64,000 bases of DNA from CAWJLS01 sp963843755 (GTDB taxonomy: Bacteria > Acidobacteriota > Thermoanaerobaculia > Multivoradales > DATKCC01). Positions 1-11,392 of this stretch are shown here, piece by piece. The DNA lies in contig CAWJLS010000009.1 in assembly GCA_963843755.1 (NCBI GenBank), forward strand, positions 164,590 to 228,589, given 5' to 3'. The notes under the pieces were generated by a model, which saw only the letters and a list, made by a program, of their open reading frames with translations, did not search any database and had not been told where the DNA came from. Within the stretch, counting starts at the first letter, position 1, and each line of letters starts with the position of its first letter. The position numbers and the translations under genes were made by a program.

Positions 1-294
1 CCAATTGTACACACCATCGGGCCGCGGCCGCACAGGCCGGAGGCGGCCGGACCGACCCGGAAGCCGCCCTCCACGCTGTCGCTCGCGACCGGATCGTCAC
101 TCTACCGTCCTGCCGACCCCATCCCCCGGGTCCCATCCTCCGAGCCGATTCTCCGATCCGAGGCGGGCGGCTCCCCGCGCCGTGCAGGCGGGAGGCCCCG
201 GAGCCGCGGCGGTCGCGGTAGGCTCGCCCCGCGCACCGACTCCCGCTCACGCCGTCGACTCCGTTCCCCGTCCAGCCCCGCGAGGTCCCGTCCC
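1..294. other. Gene-free start of window
   Basis: C-rich sequence upstream of the lipoprotein gene that starts at 295. Both strands have open frames here, but their translations are Pro/Arg/Ala-rich and look like shadows of high-GC DNA. I see no RNA gene or convincing promoter. Confidence 0.5.
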
Positions 295-1698
295 ATGCAC
301 CCCGCCCTCTCCCTCTGCCGCGCCCGGCTCGCCGGCACCGGCCCGTCCGCTGCCACCGCCTCGGTCACCCTTTCCGGCCTCCGACCGGCCGCGTCGCGCG
401 CCCTGGTTCTGCTGGCACTCCTCGCCGCCCTGACCTCCGGCTGCGCCACGCAGCAGCCCGGCGGACCGGCCCCGGCGGTCGCCCCTGGACAGGAGACGCC
501 CAGCTTCACCTTCCTCGGCGAGGCGGTGATCGGACCGGACCTGCCCGCCGGCGTCCGGCCGCTCGACCCGGACCGTCCGGCGCCGGTCGGCGGCCTCTCC
601 GGGCTGGTCTTCGACCCGGCGCGGGGCGACTACCTGGCGCTCTCCGACAGCCGGGGTGAGCACGACCACGGACCGGTGCGGATGTACCGGATGGCGATCG
701 CCCTCCGGGCGGGAAGGCTGACGGACGATGGCGCTCGGGTGAGGTCGGTGACCGCGCTCCGCGACCGGGGCGGCGCGCTGTTGGAGAAGGGCACGGTGGA
801 CCCGGAAGGGATCGCCCTCGCCCCGGGCGGTGGGGTCTACGTCTCGTCGGAAGGCGTCGCCAAGGACGGGATCGACCCGTTCGTGCGGCGCTACGACGAC
901 GACGGCCGGATGACCGGCGAGCTCCCCCTGCCGGACGCCTGCCGCTGCCGCGGCGGCGCCCACCCGCGCGGCGTGCGCGACAACCTGGGCTTCGAGCCGC
1001 TCACCGTCAGCCCGCCAGCGCCAGAGCACGCACGCGGCGTGCGCTACCTCTTCACCGGCACCGAGAACGCCCTCGCCCAGGACGGTCCGAAGGCGACGGT
1101 CGACCACGGCAGCGCATCGCGCCTGTTGCGCTGGACCCTGGCGGCGGACGGCACCGCCGCCGGCCCGCCCACCGAATGGGTCTACCCGGTCTCGCCGGTC
1201 GCCGAGGCGCCGACCCCCGAGCACCCCCAGCCGGACGGCCTGCCGGTCGCCGGCCTGGTCGAGTTGATCGCCCTCGGGCCCCACGACCTGCTCTCCCTCG
1301 AGCGCTCCTACACCGACGGCGTCGGCACAACGGTCCGCCTCTATCGGGTCCGGCTGGACGGCGCGACCGAGGTCACCGGCCGCACGTCCCTCGCGGAGGG
1401 ACCCGAGGAGCCGCCCGCGGGCGGGCGCGCGCGGCGCGACGGGCGCGATGACCGACCTGACCGCGATGACCGACATGGGGACCACCGGCCCGTCCCCGCG
1501 TCGAAGACCCTGCTGCTCGACGTCTCCGCGGCGCTCGCCGGCCACCACGTGCTGAGCGACAACCTCGAAGGGATGACCTTCGGCCCGGACCTCCCCGACG
1601 GCCGGCGGCTGCTCCTCCTGGTGAGCGACGACAACTTCAACCACGACAGCCAGCGCACCCACGTGGTCGCCTTCGCCGTCGCGCCCCGGGTCCTGTAG
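295..1698 (+). CDS. Phytase-like esterase domain lipoprotein
   Basis: A 467-residue exported lipoprotein. The hydrophobic stretch LVLLALLAAL is followed by the lipobox LTSGC (Cys at about residue 50), so the mature protein should be membrane anchored. The body matches the family called 'esterase-like activity of phytase', a beta-propeller-type fold. Recognisable blocks are SGLVFDP, DPEGIAL, FEPLTVSP near the middle, and NLEGMTFGPDL with LLLVSDDNF at the C-terminus. The family is often assigned phosphodiester or phosphate-ester hydrolysis, but the true substrate is unknown. A hydrophilic Asp/Arg/His-rich insert (about residues 380-400) is encoded by a short repeat of GCGATGACCGAC and looks like a slippage expansion in a surface loop. 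The gene stands alone. The stop codon lies in an 11-bp tandem duplication (1691-1712). Confidence 0.8.
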   Translation: MHPALSLCRARLAGTGPSAATASVTLSGLRPAASRALVLLALLAALTSGCATQQPGGPAPAVAPGQETPSFTFLGEAVIGPDLPAGVRPLDPDRPAPVGGLSGLVFDPARGDYLALSDSRGEHDHGPVRMYRMAIALRAGRLTDDGARVRSVTALRDRGGALLEKGTVDPEGIALAPGGGVYVSSEGVAKDGIDPFVRRYDDDGRMTGELPLPDACRCRGGAHPRGVRDNLGFEPLTVSPPAPEHARGVRYLFTGTENALAQDGPKATVDHGSASRLLRWTLAADGTAAGPPTEWVYPVSPVAEAPTPEHPQPDGLPVAGLVELIALGPHDLLSLERSYTDGVGTTVRLYRVRLDGATEVTGRTSLAEGPEEPPAGGRARRDGRDDRPDRDDRHGDHRPVPASKTLLLDVSAALAGHHVLSDNLEGMTFGPDLPDGRRLLLLVSDDNFNHDSQRTHVVAFAVAPRVL

Positions 1699-1712
1699 GC
1701 GTCCTGTAGGCG
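1691..1712. repeat. 11-bp tandem duplication at a stop codon
   Basis: TCCTGTAGGCG occurs twice in direct succession (1691-1701 and 1702-1712). The first copy supplies the last codons and the TAG stop of the lipoprotein gene. It is probably a small slippage duplication without function. Confidence 0.8.
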
Positions 1713-1838
1713 CCACTGCCGCTGTAACCCTCGGTCTCGTTCGTTCGTACGAGGCGTCAGAAAGCCTCGACCTCGCCGACCGGGCGGACCCGGCCGGCGA
1801 TCGTCAGTTGGACAGCCGACCCGTCCTGGAGAAGCCCG

Positions 1839-4346
<2,508 letters not shown>

Positions 4347-4735
4347 GGGAGAGCGCGCCCGCCACCGAGGACCACGGGGTCCGGTTCCGGCACCTCCGAA
4401 CCTTCGACACGGGCTTCGCTCGCCTGGACACTCTCACCTGTTGAGGTGATCCACGCATAGACGACGAAGCAATTTCGCGATCGGCACATCCAACCCGCGC
4501 CGCCACCCGTAGGGTCAGAGCGAGGCCGAACCAAAGCCGTCGGTGAAGGCAACCACACCGGATTGGCCGCGGGCGCCGGCAGGCCTCACCAGGCAGCTCA
4601 CCTCCCCCGGCGCCCGCACATTTTTTTCCGGACAGGCTTGCTGCACTGCGTCTGATCGTCGATCCCGTTCGCCGGTCGAGAACTCCGTGGAGCTTGCCGT
4701 CGGCCCGCTGCCCCCTTCAGCGTCCACCGGGCCGC
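4347..4735. other. Convergent intergenic region
   Basis: About 390 bases between the permease (+) and the propeller protein (-). Apart from the terminator at 4569-4627 I see no gene. The short open frames over it are antisense shadows without recognisable content. Confidence 0.6.
4569..4627 (+). terminator. Intrinsic terminator
   Basis: A perfect 11-bp inverted repeat, GCGGGCGCCGG (4569-4579) and CCGGCGCCCGC (4607-4617), is followed after ACA by seven T (4621-4627) on the plus strand. The loop is long (27 nt) but the GC-rich stem and T run make it a good rho-independent terminator. It would end transcripts from the orphan permease before they meet the convergent propeller gene. Confidence 0.75.
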
Positions 4736-7700
4736 TCACGGCACGGTGATCGGATCCGGAGTGAAGAGCGGCGGGATGTTCGCCTGCTCGAGCTGCTCGT
4801 TGAGCGCCGGCAGGGCGTTGCCGAAGTAGGCGTTGACCGCGTCGAGAGCCTGGCCGACCCGGTCCTCGAGGTCCCGGTAGTACTCCTCCTGCGGGGCGGA
4901 CGGCGCACGGAAGCCGCCGTCGACGTTGCGCTCCAGCGAGCCGACCTCGGAGAGCAGCGGTGGTGCCTGGCTCCAGTACGGCTTGCCCTCCTCGCCGCCG
5001 AGCAGCACGATCAGCTCCTGAGCCTCCTTCTCCCGCGCCTTCCACGCCGCGTCGAGGGCCTCCGGCACTTCGCGGCCGAGCTGCTTGACGTGCGCTCGGC
5101 GGGCGGCGCTCTCTTCGACCACCACGTCCAGGCCACGGAGCGCGGTGTTGACGGCGCTCTTGACCGCCGTCAGGTCCGACGCCATCCGGAAGGCCGCGTC
5201 GAGCGCCCCCGGCGCGGTGTCGACCAGCGGATCGAGCCGCACCTCGACCGGGGTTTCGTACGCGGTGCCGTCAACCGTCAGGCGGACGGTGTAAGTGCCG
5301 GGCAGAGCGGCCGGACCGCGCTCGGGACCGAAGAACTCTTCCTCGGCGCTCAGCCCCTCCGACACCTTGCGCTGCGCGGGGCCGTCGTAGGTCAGGTCCC
5401 AGGCCACCCGGTTGATCCCTTTCTCGGTCGGTAGCTTCTTCTGCTCGATGGTGCGCACCACGGTGCCGTCGGCGTCCAGGATCTCGAGGCGGATGCGGTC
5501 GCCGGCAGACTTGATCGGCGCGTCCATCGCCTCGCTCTCCGCGGCCGCATCGCCCGTGTCGCCGTCCTCCCCGTCCGCTCCTCGGGAGGCCATGCCTTCC
5601 TCGGCTTCCCCGTCCTCCATCGTGCCCTGGTCCCCCTTCGGCGGCGTCTCGATCTTCTCCGCCAGCGAGTAGCTGATCAGGGCGCCGTAGGGCGGGTTGG
5701 GGGACTTGTACTCCTGGTCGCCCAGGCCGTAGCGGGTGAAGCGGACCGGGAAGCGGAGCGCCGGACGGACCGGGAAGAGGTGGGCCGGCTCGGCGGCGAC
5801 CTGCGGGCTCCACTGCTGGATCGGGGTCAAGTCGTCGAAGATGTACATGGCCCGGCCGTGGGTGCCGACGATCAGGTCGTCCTCCCGCGGCTGGATGACC
5901 AGGTCGTGGACCGGCACGGTCGGGAGGTTGGCGGCGTCGAGCTCGCTCCAGTGGCGGCCCTGGTCCCAGGAGGCGAAGAGGCCGAGCTCGGTGCCGGCGT
6001 AGAGGAGGTCCGGGTTCGTCGGATCCTCGCGCACGATGTGGACCCACGCACGCTCCGGGATGCCGTCGGTCGAGAGCCTCTTCCAGGTGGCGCCGAAGTC
6101 GGTGGTCTTGTAGAGGTGGGGCGCGAGATCGTCGAACATGTGCCGGTCGAAGGCGGCGTAGGCGGTGCCGGCGGCGGTGGCCGACGGCTCGACGTGGGAG
6201 ACCGGCGAGAACCGCGCCAGGCCGGAGACGTTGCCGACCACGTTGGTCCAGGTGGCGCCGCCGTCGCGGGTGACCTGGAGGTTGCCGTCGTCGGTACCGG
6301 CCCAGAGCACGCCCTGCTGCACAGGTGACTCGGCCAGGCTGATGATCGTCGTGTGGTACTCGGCGGTGGTGTTCTCCGGCCAGATCGGCCCGCCGGCCGG
6401 GCCCTGCTTGGCCGGGTCGTCGGTGGTGAGATCCGGGCTGATCACCTCCCAGGTCTCGCCGAAGTCGGGCGACTTGAAGACCACGTTGCCGCCGAAGTAG
6501 ATCGATCGACGTCCATTGGAGCCATCGAACGGCGAGGCGACGATCGGCGCGTCCCAGTTGAAGCGGTACTCGAGGTCGCCCACCGGGCCGCCGTCGTTCC
6601 TCCGCGGCTGCGGGCTGACGTCCTCCTGCTGGCGGGTCTCGAGGTGGGTGCGGACGATGGCGCCGCCCTGGGACTCGGACAGCGTCAGGTCCGGGTCGTC
6701 CGGGTCGAACTGGAGCCAGTAGGCGTCGCCGAAGGAGATCATCCGCCAGTCGTCCTCGAGAATCCCGGCAGGCTCGCGGGTGCGGCTCGGGCCGACCCAG
6801 GTGCCGTTGTCCTGGAGGCCGCCGCCGACCCGGTAGAACGGCTGCCGGTCGTCGGCATTGACCTGGTAGAACTGGGCGATCGGCAGGTTGCGGATCGGCT
6901 CCCAAGTGGCGCCCCGGTCATAGGAGACGGCGACGCCCCCGTCCTGCCCCTGCCACATGCGGTCGGGGTCGGTCGGGTCGATCCACAGGGCATGGAAGTC
7001 GACGTGGGTGGTGCGCGAGATGCGCTTGAAGGTGTGGCCGCCGTCGATCGACACCTGGAGCCGGCTCGCCACGGCGTAGACCCGGTTCTCGTCCATCGGG
7101 TCGACCCGCACGTGGGTGTAGTAGAGGCCGCGGGAGACGATCTCCGGCTCGTCGCACACCTTGCGGAACGTCACCCCCCGGTCGTCCGAACGGAAGAGCG
7201 TACCCTCGTTCGACTCGGCGATGGCGTAGACCGTCTCCGGATGGGACCGGGCGACCTGGACACCGATCCGGCCGATCAGCTTCGGCAACCCCTTCTGATC
7301 ACCCTTCGGACCCTTGCCGTCGAGCTTCTCCCAGGTGGCGCCACCGTCGACCGACTTCCACAGCCCGCCCTTCTCGTCGCCGCTGATGAAGGTCCACGGC
7401 TTGCGGTCGAAGTACCAGAGCGCGGCGTAGAGGATCTTCGGGTTGGAGGGATCGAGCCCCAAGTCGGCGACGCCATGGGTGTCATCGAGATAGAGCACCT
7501 TCTGCCAGGTGGCACCACCGTCGGTCGACTTGAACACGCCGCGCTGCTCGCTCGGTCCGTAGATCGAGCCCAGGGCGCCGACGTAGACCGTGTCCGGGTC
7601 GGTCGGATCGACCAGGACCTTCGAGATGTGGCGCGTGCCGTCGAGGCCGACGTGGCTCCAGCTCTGGCCGCCGTCGGTCGTCTTGTAGACCCCGTTGCCG

Positions 7701-8122
7701 AAGGAGACGCTGTTGCGCACCGCCGACTCCCCCGTGCCGACATAGACCACGTCCGGGTTGGACGGGGCGATGCCGATGGCTCCGATCGACGCGATCGGCT
7801 GGTCGTCGAACACCGGGTCGAACGTCAGCCCACCGTCGACCGACTTCCACACGCCGCCCGAGGCCGCGCCGACCCAGACCACATTCGGGTCCCCGGCCAC
7901 GCCCTCGACATCCGCCACCCGGCCGCTCATGTTGACCGGACCGACGTTCCTGTAGGCCAGGTGGTCGAACGGGGACGGGGGCTCACTCGACTGAGCAGGG
8001 GCCGCGGCGGCCAACGTGGGAGCAAGAAGAGTCGCCGCCGCGACGAGAGCCACCACAGCGGCGAACGCCAGCGGGGTGGACAGAACGGACCGGGAGCGGA
8101 CGGATGCGGAGCGAGACGGCAT
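4736..8122 (-). CDS. Secreted BNR/Asp-box beta-propeller protein (VPS10/sortilin-like)
   Basis: An 1128-residue exported protein. The signal peptide has a positively charged start, a hydrophobic core rich in Ala/Val/Leu, and probable cleavage after AAAA near residue 41. The N-terminal 700 residues hold many Asp-box repeats of the SxDGGxTW type (for example KSVDGGLTF, KTTDGGQSW, KSTDGGATW, TRDGGATW), each within a blade that also carries a PxxVYVGT-like strand. This is the WD40/YVTN/BNR-like class annotated as glycosyl hydrolase or sortilin-like. The remaining part contains an acidic low-complexity insert (about residues 790-840) and a C-terminal FlgD/Ig-like region. No catalytic assignment is possible. 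The start is supported by AAAGGAG about 6 bases upstream of ATG. It is a single gene, convergent with the permease. Confidence 0.85.
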   Translation of the reverse strand: MPSRSASVRSRSVLSTPLAFAAVVALVAAATLLAPTLAAAAPAQSSEPPSPFDHLAYRNVGPVNMSGRVADVEGVAGDPNVVWVGAASGGVWKSVDGGLTFDPVFDDQPIASIGAIGIAPSNPDVVYVGTGESAVRNSVSFGNGVYKTTDGGQSWSHVGLDGTRHISKVLVDPTDPDTVYVGALGSIYGPSEQRGVFKSTDGGATWQKVLYLDDTHGVADLGLDPSNPKILYAALWYFDRKPWTFISGDEKGGLWKSVDGGATWEKLDGKGPKGDQKGLPKLIGRIGVQVARSHPETVYAIAESNEGTLFRSDDRGVTFRKVCDEPEIVSRGLYYTHVRVDPMDENRVYAVASRLQVSIDGGHTFKRISRTTHVDFHALWIDPTDPDRMWQGQDGGVAVSYDRGATWEPIRNLPIAQFYQVNADDRQPFYRVGGGLQDNGTWVGPSRTREPAGILEDDWRMISFGDAYWLQFDPDDPDLTLSESQGGAIVRTHLETRQQEDVSPQPRRNDGGPVGDLEYRFNWDAPIVASPFDGSNGRRSIYFGGNVVFKSPDFGETWEVISPDLTTDDPAKQGPAGGPIWPENTTAEYHTTIISLAESPVQQGVLWAGTDDGNLQVTRDGGATWTNVVGNVSGLARFSPVSHVEPSATAAGTAYAAFDRHMFDDLAPHLYKTTDFGATWKRLSTDGIPERAWVHIVREDPTNPDLLYAGTELGLFASWDQGRHWSELDAANLPTVPVHDLVIQPREDDLIVGTHGRAMYIFDDLTPIQQWSPQVAAEPAHLFPVRPALRFPVRFTRYGLGDQEYKSPNPPYGALISYSLAEKIETPPKGDQGTMEDGEAEEGMASRGADGEDGDTGDAAAESEAMDAPIKSAGDRIRLEILDADGTVVRTIEQKKLPTEKGINRVAWDLTYDGPAQRKVSEGLSAEEEFFGPERGPAALPGTYTVRLTVDGTAYETPVEVRLDPLVDTAPGALDAAFRMASDLTAVKSAVNTALRGLDVVVEESAARRAHVKQLGREVPEALDAAWKAREKEAQELIVLLGGEEGKPYWSQAPPLLSEVGSLERNVDGGFRAPSAPQEEYYRDLEDRVGQALDAVNAYFGNALPALNEQLEQANIPPLFTPDPITVP

Positions 8123-8304
8123 CGGGGACTCCTTTCAAGCTGTCAGGCCGGGAGGCGCGGAAGAACGAACCGCCGGCATGCTAGCAGGCCGTGGGCAGGC
8201 ACAAACCGGCAGATGCGGAGGCCCTGAAAGGAGGTCGGCAACCCCGCCGCCCCCGCCGCGTTACTCGGCGGCCGGCAGCTCCGGCTCGCTCTCGCCCATC
8301 TCGC

Positions 8305-8775
8305 CTACTTCCCGTCCGGCAGCCGCAGGCTCTCGAGCCCGGGCACCGCGTCGTACTCCGGGTCCTTGTGCACCAGCCGGGCGGAGGAGAGGATCGCCAG
8401 CGAGCAGATCCAGGCGTCGGCGAGGGACAGACCGCCGGACACCTTGACCGCCGCCGCCTCGCGCCGCCAGAGGGGCCCGGACTCGACCACCTCCACCGGC
8501 CAGGCCCGCACCAGGGCGCTCAGCCGCTCCGCCTGGTAGCGCCCCCACAGCCGCTCGGCCCGATACTCGAGCTCCATCACCGCAATGAAGGGCAGGAGGA
8601 CGGGCTCGGCGCCGGTCGGGGCGTCGTTCCCGGCATCTTCCGCGCCATAGCGAAACGGGGGCTCGTGGACCTCGCCCGCCAGCCCGGAGCCCAGGATCTC
8701 GAGCACCTGCTGCGCCCCCGGCTCGTCCCGCAGCAGGGCCAGGAGGGCCGAGGTGTCGAGCACATAGCCGGACAC
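8305..8775 (-). CDS. vapC: PIN-domain toxin (VapC family)
   Basis: A 156-residue PIN-domain ribonuclease. The N-terminal VLDTSALLALL places the first metal ligand at Asp7. An acidic residue follows in VMELEYRAERL, and the distal acidic positions lie in SLADAWICSLA and KDPEYDAV. This is the four-acid arrangement of VapC-type toxins that cleave tRNA or rRNA. It starts at GTG directly after the TGA stop of the AbrB-type gene upstream, so the two are one bicistron with antitoxin first. It is about 20 residues longer than the commonest VapC. The extra length is a segment rich in Glu/Asp/Pro (about residues 39-60) between the first two motifs. Confidence 0.85.
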   Translation of the reverse strand: MSGYVLDTSALLALLRDEPGAQQVLEILGSGLAGEVHEPPFRYGAEDAGNDAPTGAEPVLLPFIAVMELEYRAERLWGRYQAERLSALVRAWPVEVVESGPLWRREAAAVKVSGGLSLADAWICSLAILSSARLVHKDPEYDAVPGLESLRLPDGK

Positions 8776-9072
8776 TCAGGTGTCCTCGCCCGTCCGAGAG
8801 GGGGCGAGCGGCACCCCGAACCCGAGCTCCCGATCCGCCGCCTCCTCGCGCTCCCGCTCCCGCCGCCGCTCCTCGAGCAGGTCCTCGGTCGTCAGGCGCT
8901 CGTCGCGAAGGATGCCGAGCGAGCCCCGGACCGGGTCCTCGGGGATGGGCACGACGATGGCGACCCCACCGCGCACCTCCCAGGAGAGCTTGGACCGGGG
9001 CGTGAGTCCCAGCGCCTCGCGCGCCTCCTTGGGCACGACCGTCTGCCATCTTATGGAGATCGTCGTTTGCAT
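8776..9072 (-). CDS. AbrB/MazE-type antitoxin
   Basis: A 98-residue protein starting at ATG 9072. The first 45 residues are a swapped-hairpin AbrB/SpoVT DNA-binding domain (RWQTVVPKEAREALGL, then a short strand region VAIVVP). The C-terminal half is a charged Glu/Arg helix that would wrap the PIN toxin. A longer open frame runs upstream to 9456, but it overlaps the SEC-C gene and is not family-like, so I use the internal ATG. Antitoxin and toxin genes abut exactly. An inverted pair GATCGTC (9058-9064) and GACGATC (9093-9099) brackets the start and could be the autoregulatory operator, though this is a weak inference. Confidence 0.8.
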   Translation of the reverse strand: MQTTISIRWQTVVPKEAREALGLTPRSKLSWEVRGGVAIVVPIPEDPVRGSLGILRDERLTTEDLLEERRREREREEAADRELGFGVPLAPSRTGEDT

Positions 9073-9173
9073 GATGCTGAACGGTATCACAAGACGATCG
9101 GCGTTAACACACGTCCTGCCGTGCTCCCGTCGGAAAGGCTGCGATCCGCTGCGCGGCGGTTCGTGCTCGGCGC

Positions 9174-11198
9174 TCAGCCCTCCCGATCCCGTTCGGCCCT
9201 CTCGGCCTGCTCGGCGACCACCACCTCGTACGGCGTCTTGCCGTCCAGTCGCGGAAGGGGTGCCGTCTCCCAGGCGTGCTGACGCTCGAGCAGGAGCTCC
9301 TTGAGCTCGTCCGGGTGCGGGTGGCCGGCGCGGATCGCCTCGTCGCGCCAGAGCAGCCAGCGGGCGTGGAGCTCGGTCATCAGCTCGGCCTCGCGCGGCC
9401 CCATCATGCCGCCCCACTCCGCGTCGTCGCCGAGGCGGTCGGTTGGAATCATGCATCGGACCATGAGGTCGCCCTCGTGGGGCATCCGCCAGTCGATCAC
9501 GGCGCCATCCGCGAAGAAGCTGCCCGGGCAGGTCTCCCAGCGCTCCTCGAAGGTGTCACGGGCGGCGAGGATCGGCTGCGCCCAGCGGCAGATGACCCCC
9601 TCCGCCGCCGCCACGTACTCGAAGAAGCGCTTGAGCGAGACGGGGACCGACCGCGCCTCGGTGAGCGAGGCCATGACCTTGCGCGGGTACCAGTCGAAGA
9701 GGAACATGCGCAGGTCGTACTCGTGCATCGCCCGGACCGGCACGCCGCGGGTGTCGACCAGGAACCGGACGAAGAGGTCCGCGTTGGACCAGTGGCGCTC
9801 GACCGTCGCCTCCTTGAGGCCGGCGGCCGTCCGAAGGTGCTCGGCGAAGCGCTCGGTGATCTCGAGCTCCCCGTCCAGATGGGCCTGGTACTCCTCGAAG
9901 CTCCGTTTCCCGACCTGCTCGAGCACCGCCTCGGGCTCGGCCCCGGGACCTTCGGTCGAGCCGGGCGTGAGCACCGTGAGCGAGCCGGGGAACTCCAGAT
10001 CCCAGTCCTCGTACTCGTCGTCCCCCGTTCCGGCTTCATGGAGATTCTGGGCCACCCGCTCGGCCGCCTCGGCACGGTAGGTGATCGTGAGCCCGGTCTC
10101 CCGGTCGGTCTCCGGCGGCACCGGGCGGTTCGCCTCGATCGCCTTCGCGTGCTGTTCGGCAAACCGGGGGACGGCTTCGAGGATCGCCGCCAGCGCCTCC
10201 GCGTCCGCGCGCGGCAGCCCGCCGGCCAGGGTGTTGATGGTGATGATGCTCGGATAGGCCGCCGCCCCGGCGACCTCCCAGCCGGCCCGGGCGATCTCCC
10301 GGCGCATGGCCCCCGGCACGGCGTGCCCCGGATCGAAGGAGAGAGAGATCACCTCCCCGGTGATGTTGTAGACCTCGTCGTCCGGGGCCCACTCCGGCGC
10401 CTCGAACAGGGCCCAGAAATCTCCCGGCTCCGAGTAGAGCGCGATCCCGTACTCCTCCCCGCCCATGCCCATGATCGTCGCCGTCCAGGTGCGGTGGTCC
10501 GCTCCCGGTGGAGACGGAACCTCGATCTCGAGCGCGTCCACGTTGGCCAGCACCTCCCACGGCGCGGCGCGGAAGAACCCGGCCGCGGCGGAGAAGACCC
10601 GCGCCACCGTCTCCTCCGGCAGCCCCCAGGCGCTCCAGGCCTCCGGGCGGCAGGCGAAATACCGCGCCGGTGCCCCGCCCATCGCCTCGATCAGCGAGAA
10701 CGCGGCGTCGTCGAGCTCGTCCAGGTCCCCCCAGTCGATCGGCACCTGCGCCACCCCGTCGTCCGCGCCCTTGGACGCGAGCAGATCAATCCGGGCGGCG
10801 AGCGCCTCGACCATCTCCGGCCGGCGCACCCGCAGAGCCTTCGGCACCGCCCCCACCCGCCGCATCGCCTTCCGCACACTGCGGACCATCGGCTCCGCCA
10901 CCGCGTCCGGCTCCGGCACCGGCCGGTCCAGCATCTCGTGATCCAGGACGAACCCGCCCGCCGTCACCAGCACCGCGCACGGCCGCGCGCTCGCCTCGGC
11001 CTCGATCCGCATCTGGAGCGGCACCACGTCCACCTGCCACTCCGCGGCGGTCTCGGCGGCCTGCCGGATCGCCCCGGCGCCCGACTCCCGCACCGCCTCC
11101 TTCTGGCCCCGACCACCCACCAGCTCCAGCGGCATGCAGCACTTCTTGTACTTCTTCCCGGACCCGCACGGACAAGGGTCATTGCGTCCGACTTTCAT
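9174..11198 (-). CDS. SEC-C motif protein, large, unknown function
   Basis: A 674-residue protein that begins with a textbook SEC-C zinc-binding motif: Cys9, Cys11, Cys20 and Cys21 in NDPCPCGSGKKYKKCC. SEC-C motifs occur at the tail of SecA and in many uncharacterised proteins, where they bind zinc. The remaining 650 residues match no family I can name. Visible features are a YGIALYSEPGDFWALFEAP-type strand region near residue 250, an acidic stretch near 400, and a helical C-terminal part (about residues 450-660) with a Trp/Arg-rich region. No membrane segments are present. The gene is monocistronic, and its start fits the GGTGG-like purine run just upstream. The role is unknown. Confidence 0.8.
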   Translation of the reverse strand: MKVGRNDPCPCGSGKKYKKCCMPLELVGGRGQKEAVRESGAGAIRQAAETAAEWQVDVVPLQMRIEAEASARPCAVLVTAGGFVLDHEMLDRPVPEPDAVAEPMVRSVRKAMRRVGAVPKALRVRRPEMVEALAARIDLLASKGADDGVAQVPIDWGDLDELDDAAFSLIEAMGGAPARYFACRPEAWSAWGLPEETVARVFSAAAGFFRAAPWEVLANVDALEIEVPSPPGADHRTWTATIMGMGGEEYGIALYSEPGDFWALFEAPEWAPDDEVYNITGEVISLSFDPGHAVPGAMRREIARAGWEVAGAAAYPSIITINTLAGGLPRADAEALAAILEAVPRFAEQHAKAIEANRPVPPETDRETGLTITYRAEAAERVAQNLHEAGTGDDEYEDWDLEFPGSLTVLTPGSTEGPGAEPEAVLEQVGKRSFEEYQAHLDGELEITERFAEHLRTAAGLKEATVERHWSNADLFVRFLVDTRGVPVRAMHEYDLRMFLFDWYPRKVMASLTEARSVPVSLKRFFEYVAAAEGVICRWAQPILAARDTFEERWETCPGSFFADGAVIDWRMPHEGDLMVRCMIPTDRLGDDAEWGGMMGPREAELMTELHARWLLWRDEAIRAGHPHPDELKELLLERQHAWETAPLPRLDGKTPYEVVVAEQAERAERDREG

Positions 11199-11392
11199 GG
11201 TGGGGACAGCTTAACGCGGAGCGCCGTCTCTCGCAGGAGAGAGCCAGTAAAGAGGGGTGGATGGGGAGAGGATCGGGAGGGGTTGGGGCGGCGGAGGGCG
11301 GGCGGACGAATCGGAACCTTCGATGGCGAGAGCGCGCCGGGGCCCCGTGCACGGATCCCCGGCGCTCTCGTGTCCGCGGCTACCTCCGCGGA
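11199..11392. other. Intergenic leader of the SEC-C gene
   Basis: A purine-rich, G-run-bearing region on the plus strand. It contains the hairpin described at 11328-11369. I see no gene. Confidence 0.4.
11328..11369 (-). terminator. GC-rich hairpin, probable terminator
   Basis: GAGAGCGCGCCGGGG (11328-11342) pairs with CCCCGGCGCTCTC (11357-11369) except for a two-base bulge. It lies 24 bases beyond the stop of the cysteine-rich protein gene on the minus strand. There is no U-tract, so termination is inferred from position and stem strength only. Confidence 0.5.

Noticed and set aside
5..433. Open frame at the window start, Pro/Arg-rich
   Set aside because: Overlaps the lipoprotein gene start, has no family features and fits GC-rich chance reading.
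247..1716. Long antisense frame over the phytase-like gene
   Set aside because: Shadow of a high-GC gene on the other strand. Its low-complexity translation has no domain.
6353..8227. 624-codon plus-strand frame opposite the propeller gene
   Set aside because: Antisense to a clearly recognised BNR gene. Its repeating composition mirrors the BNR repeats.
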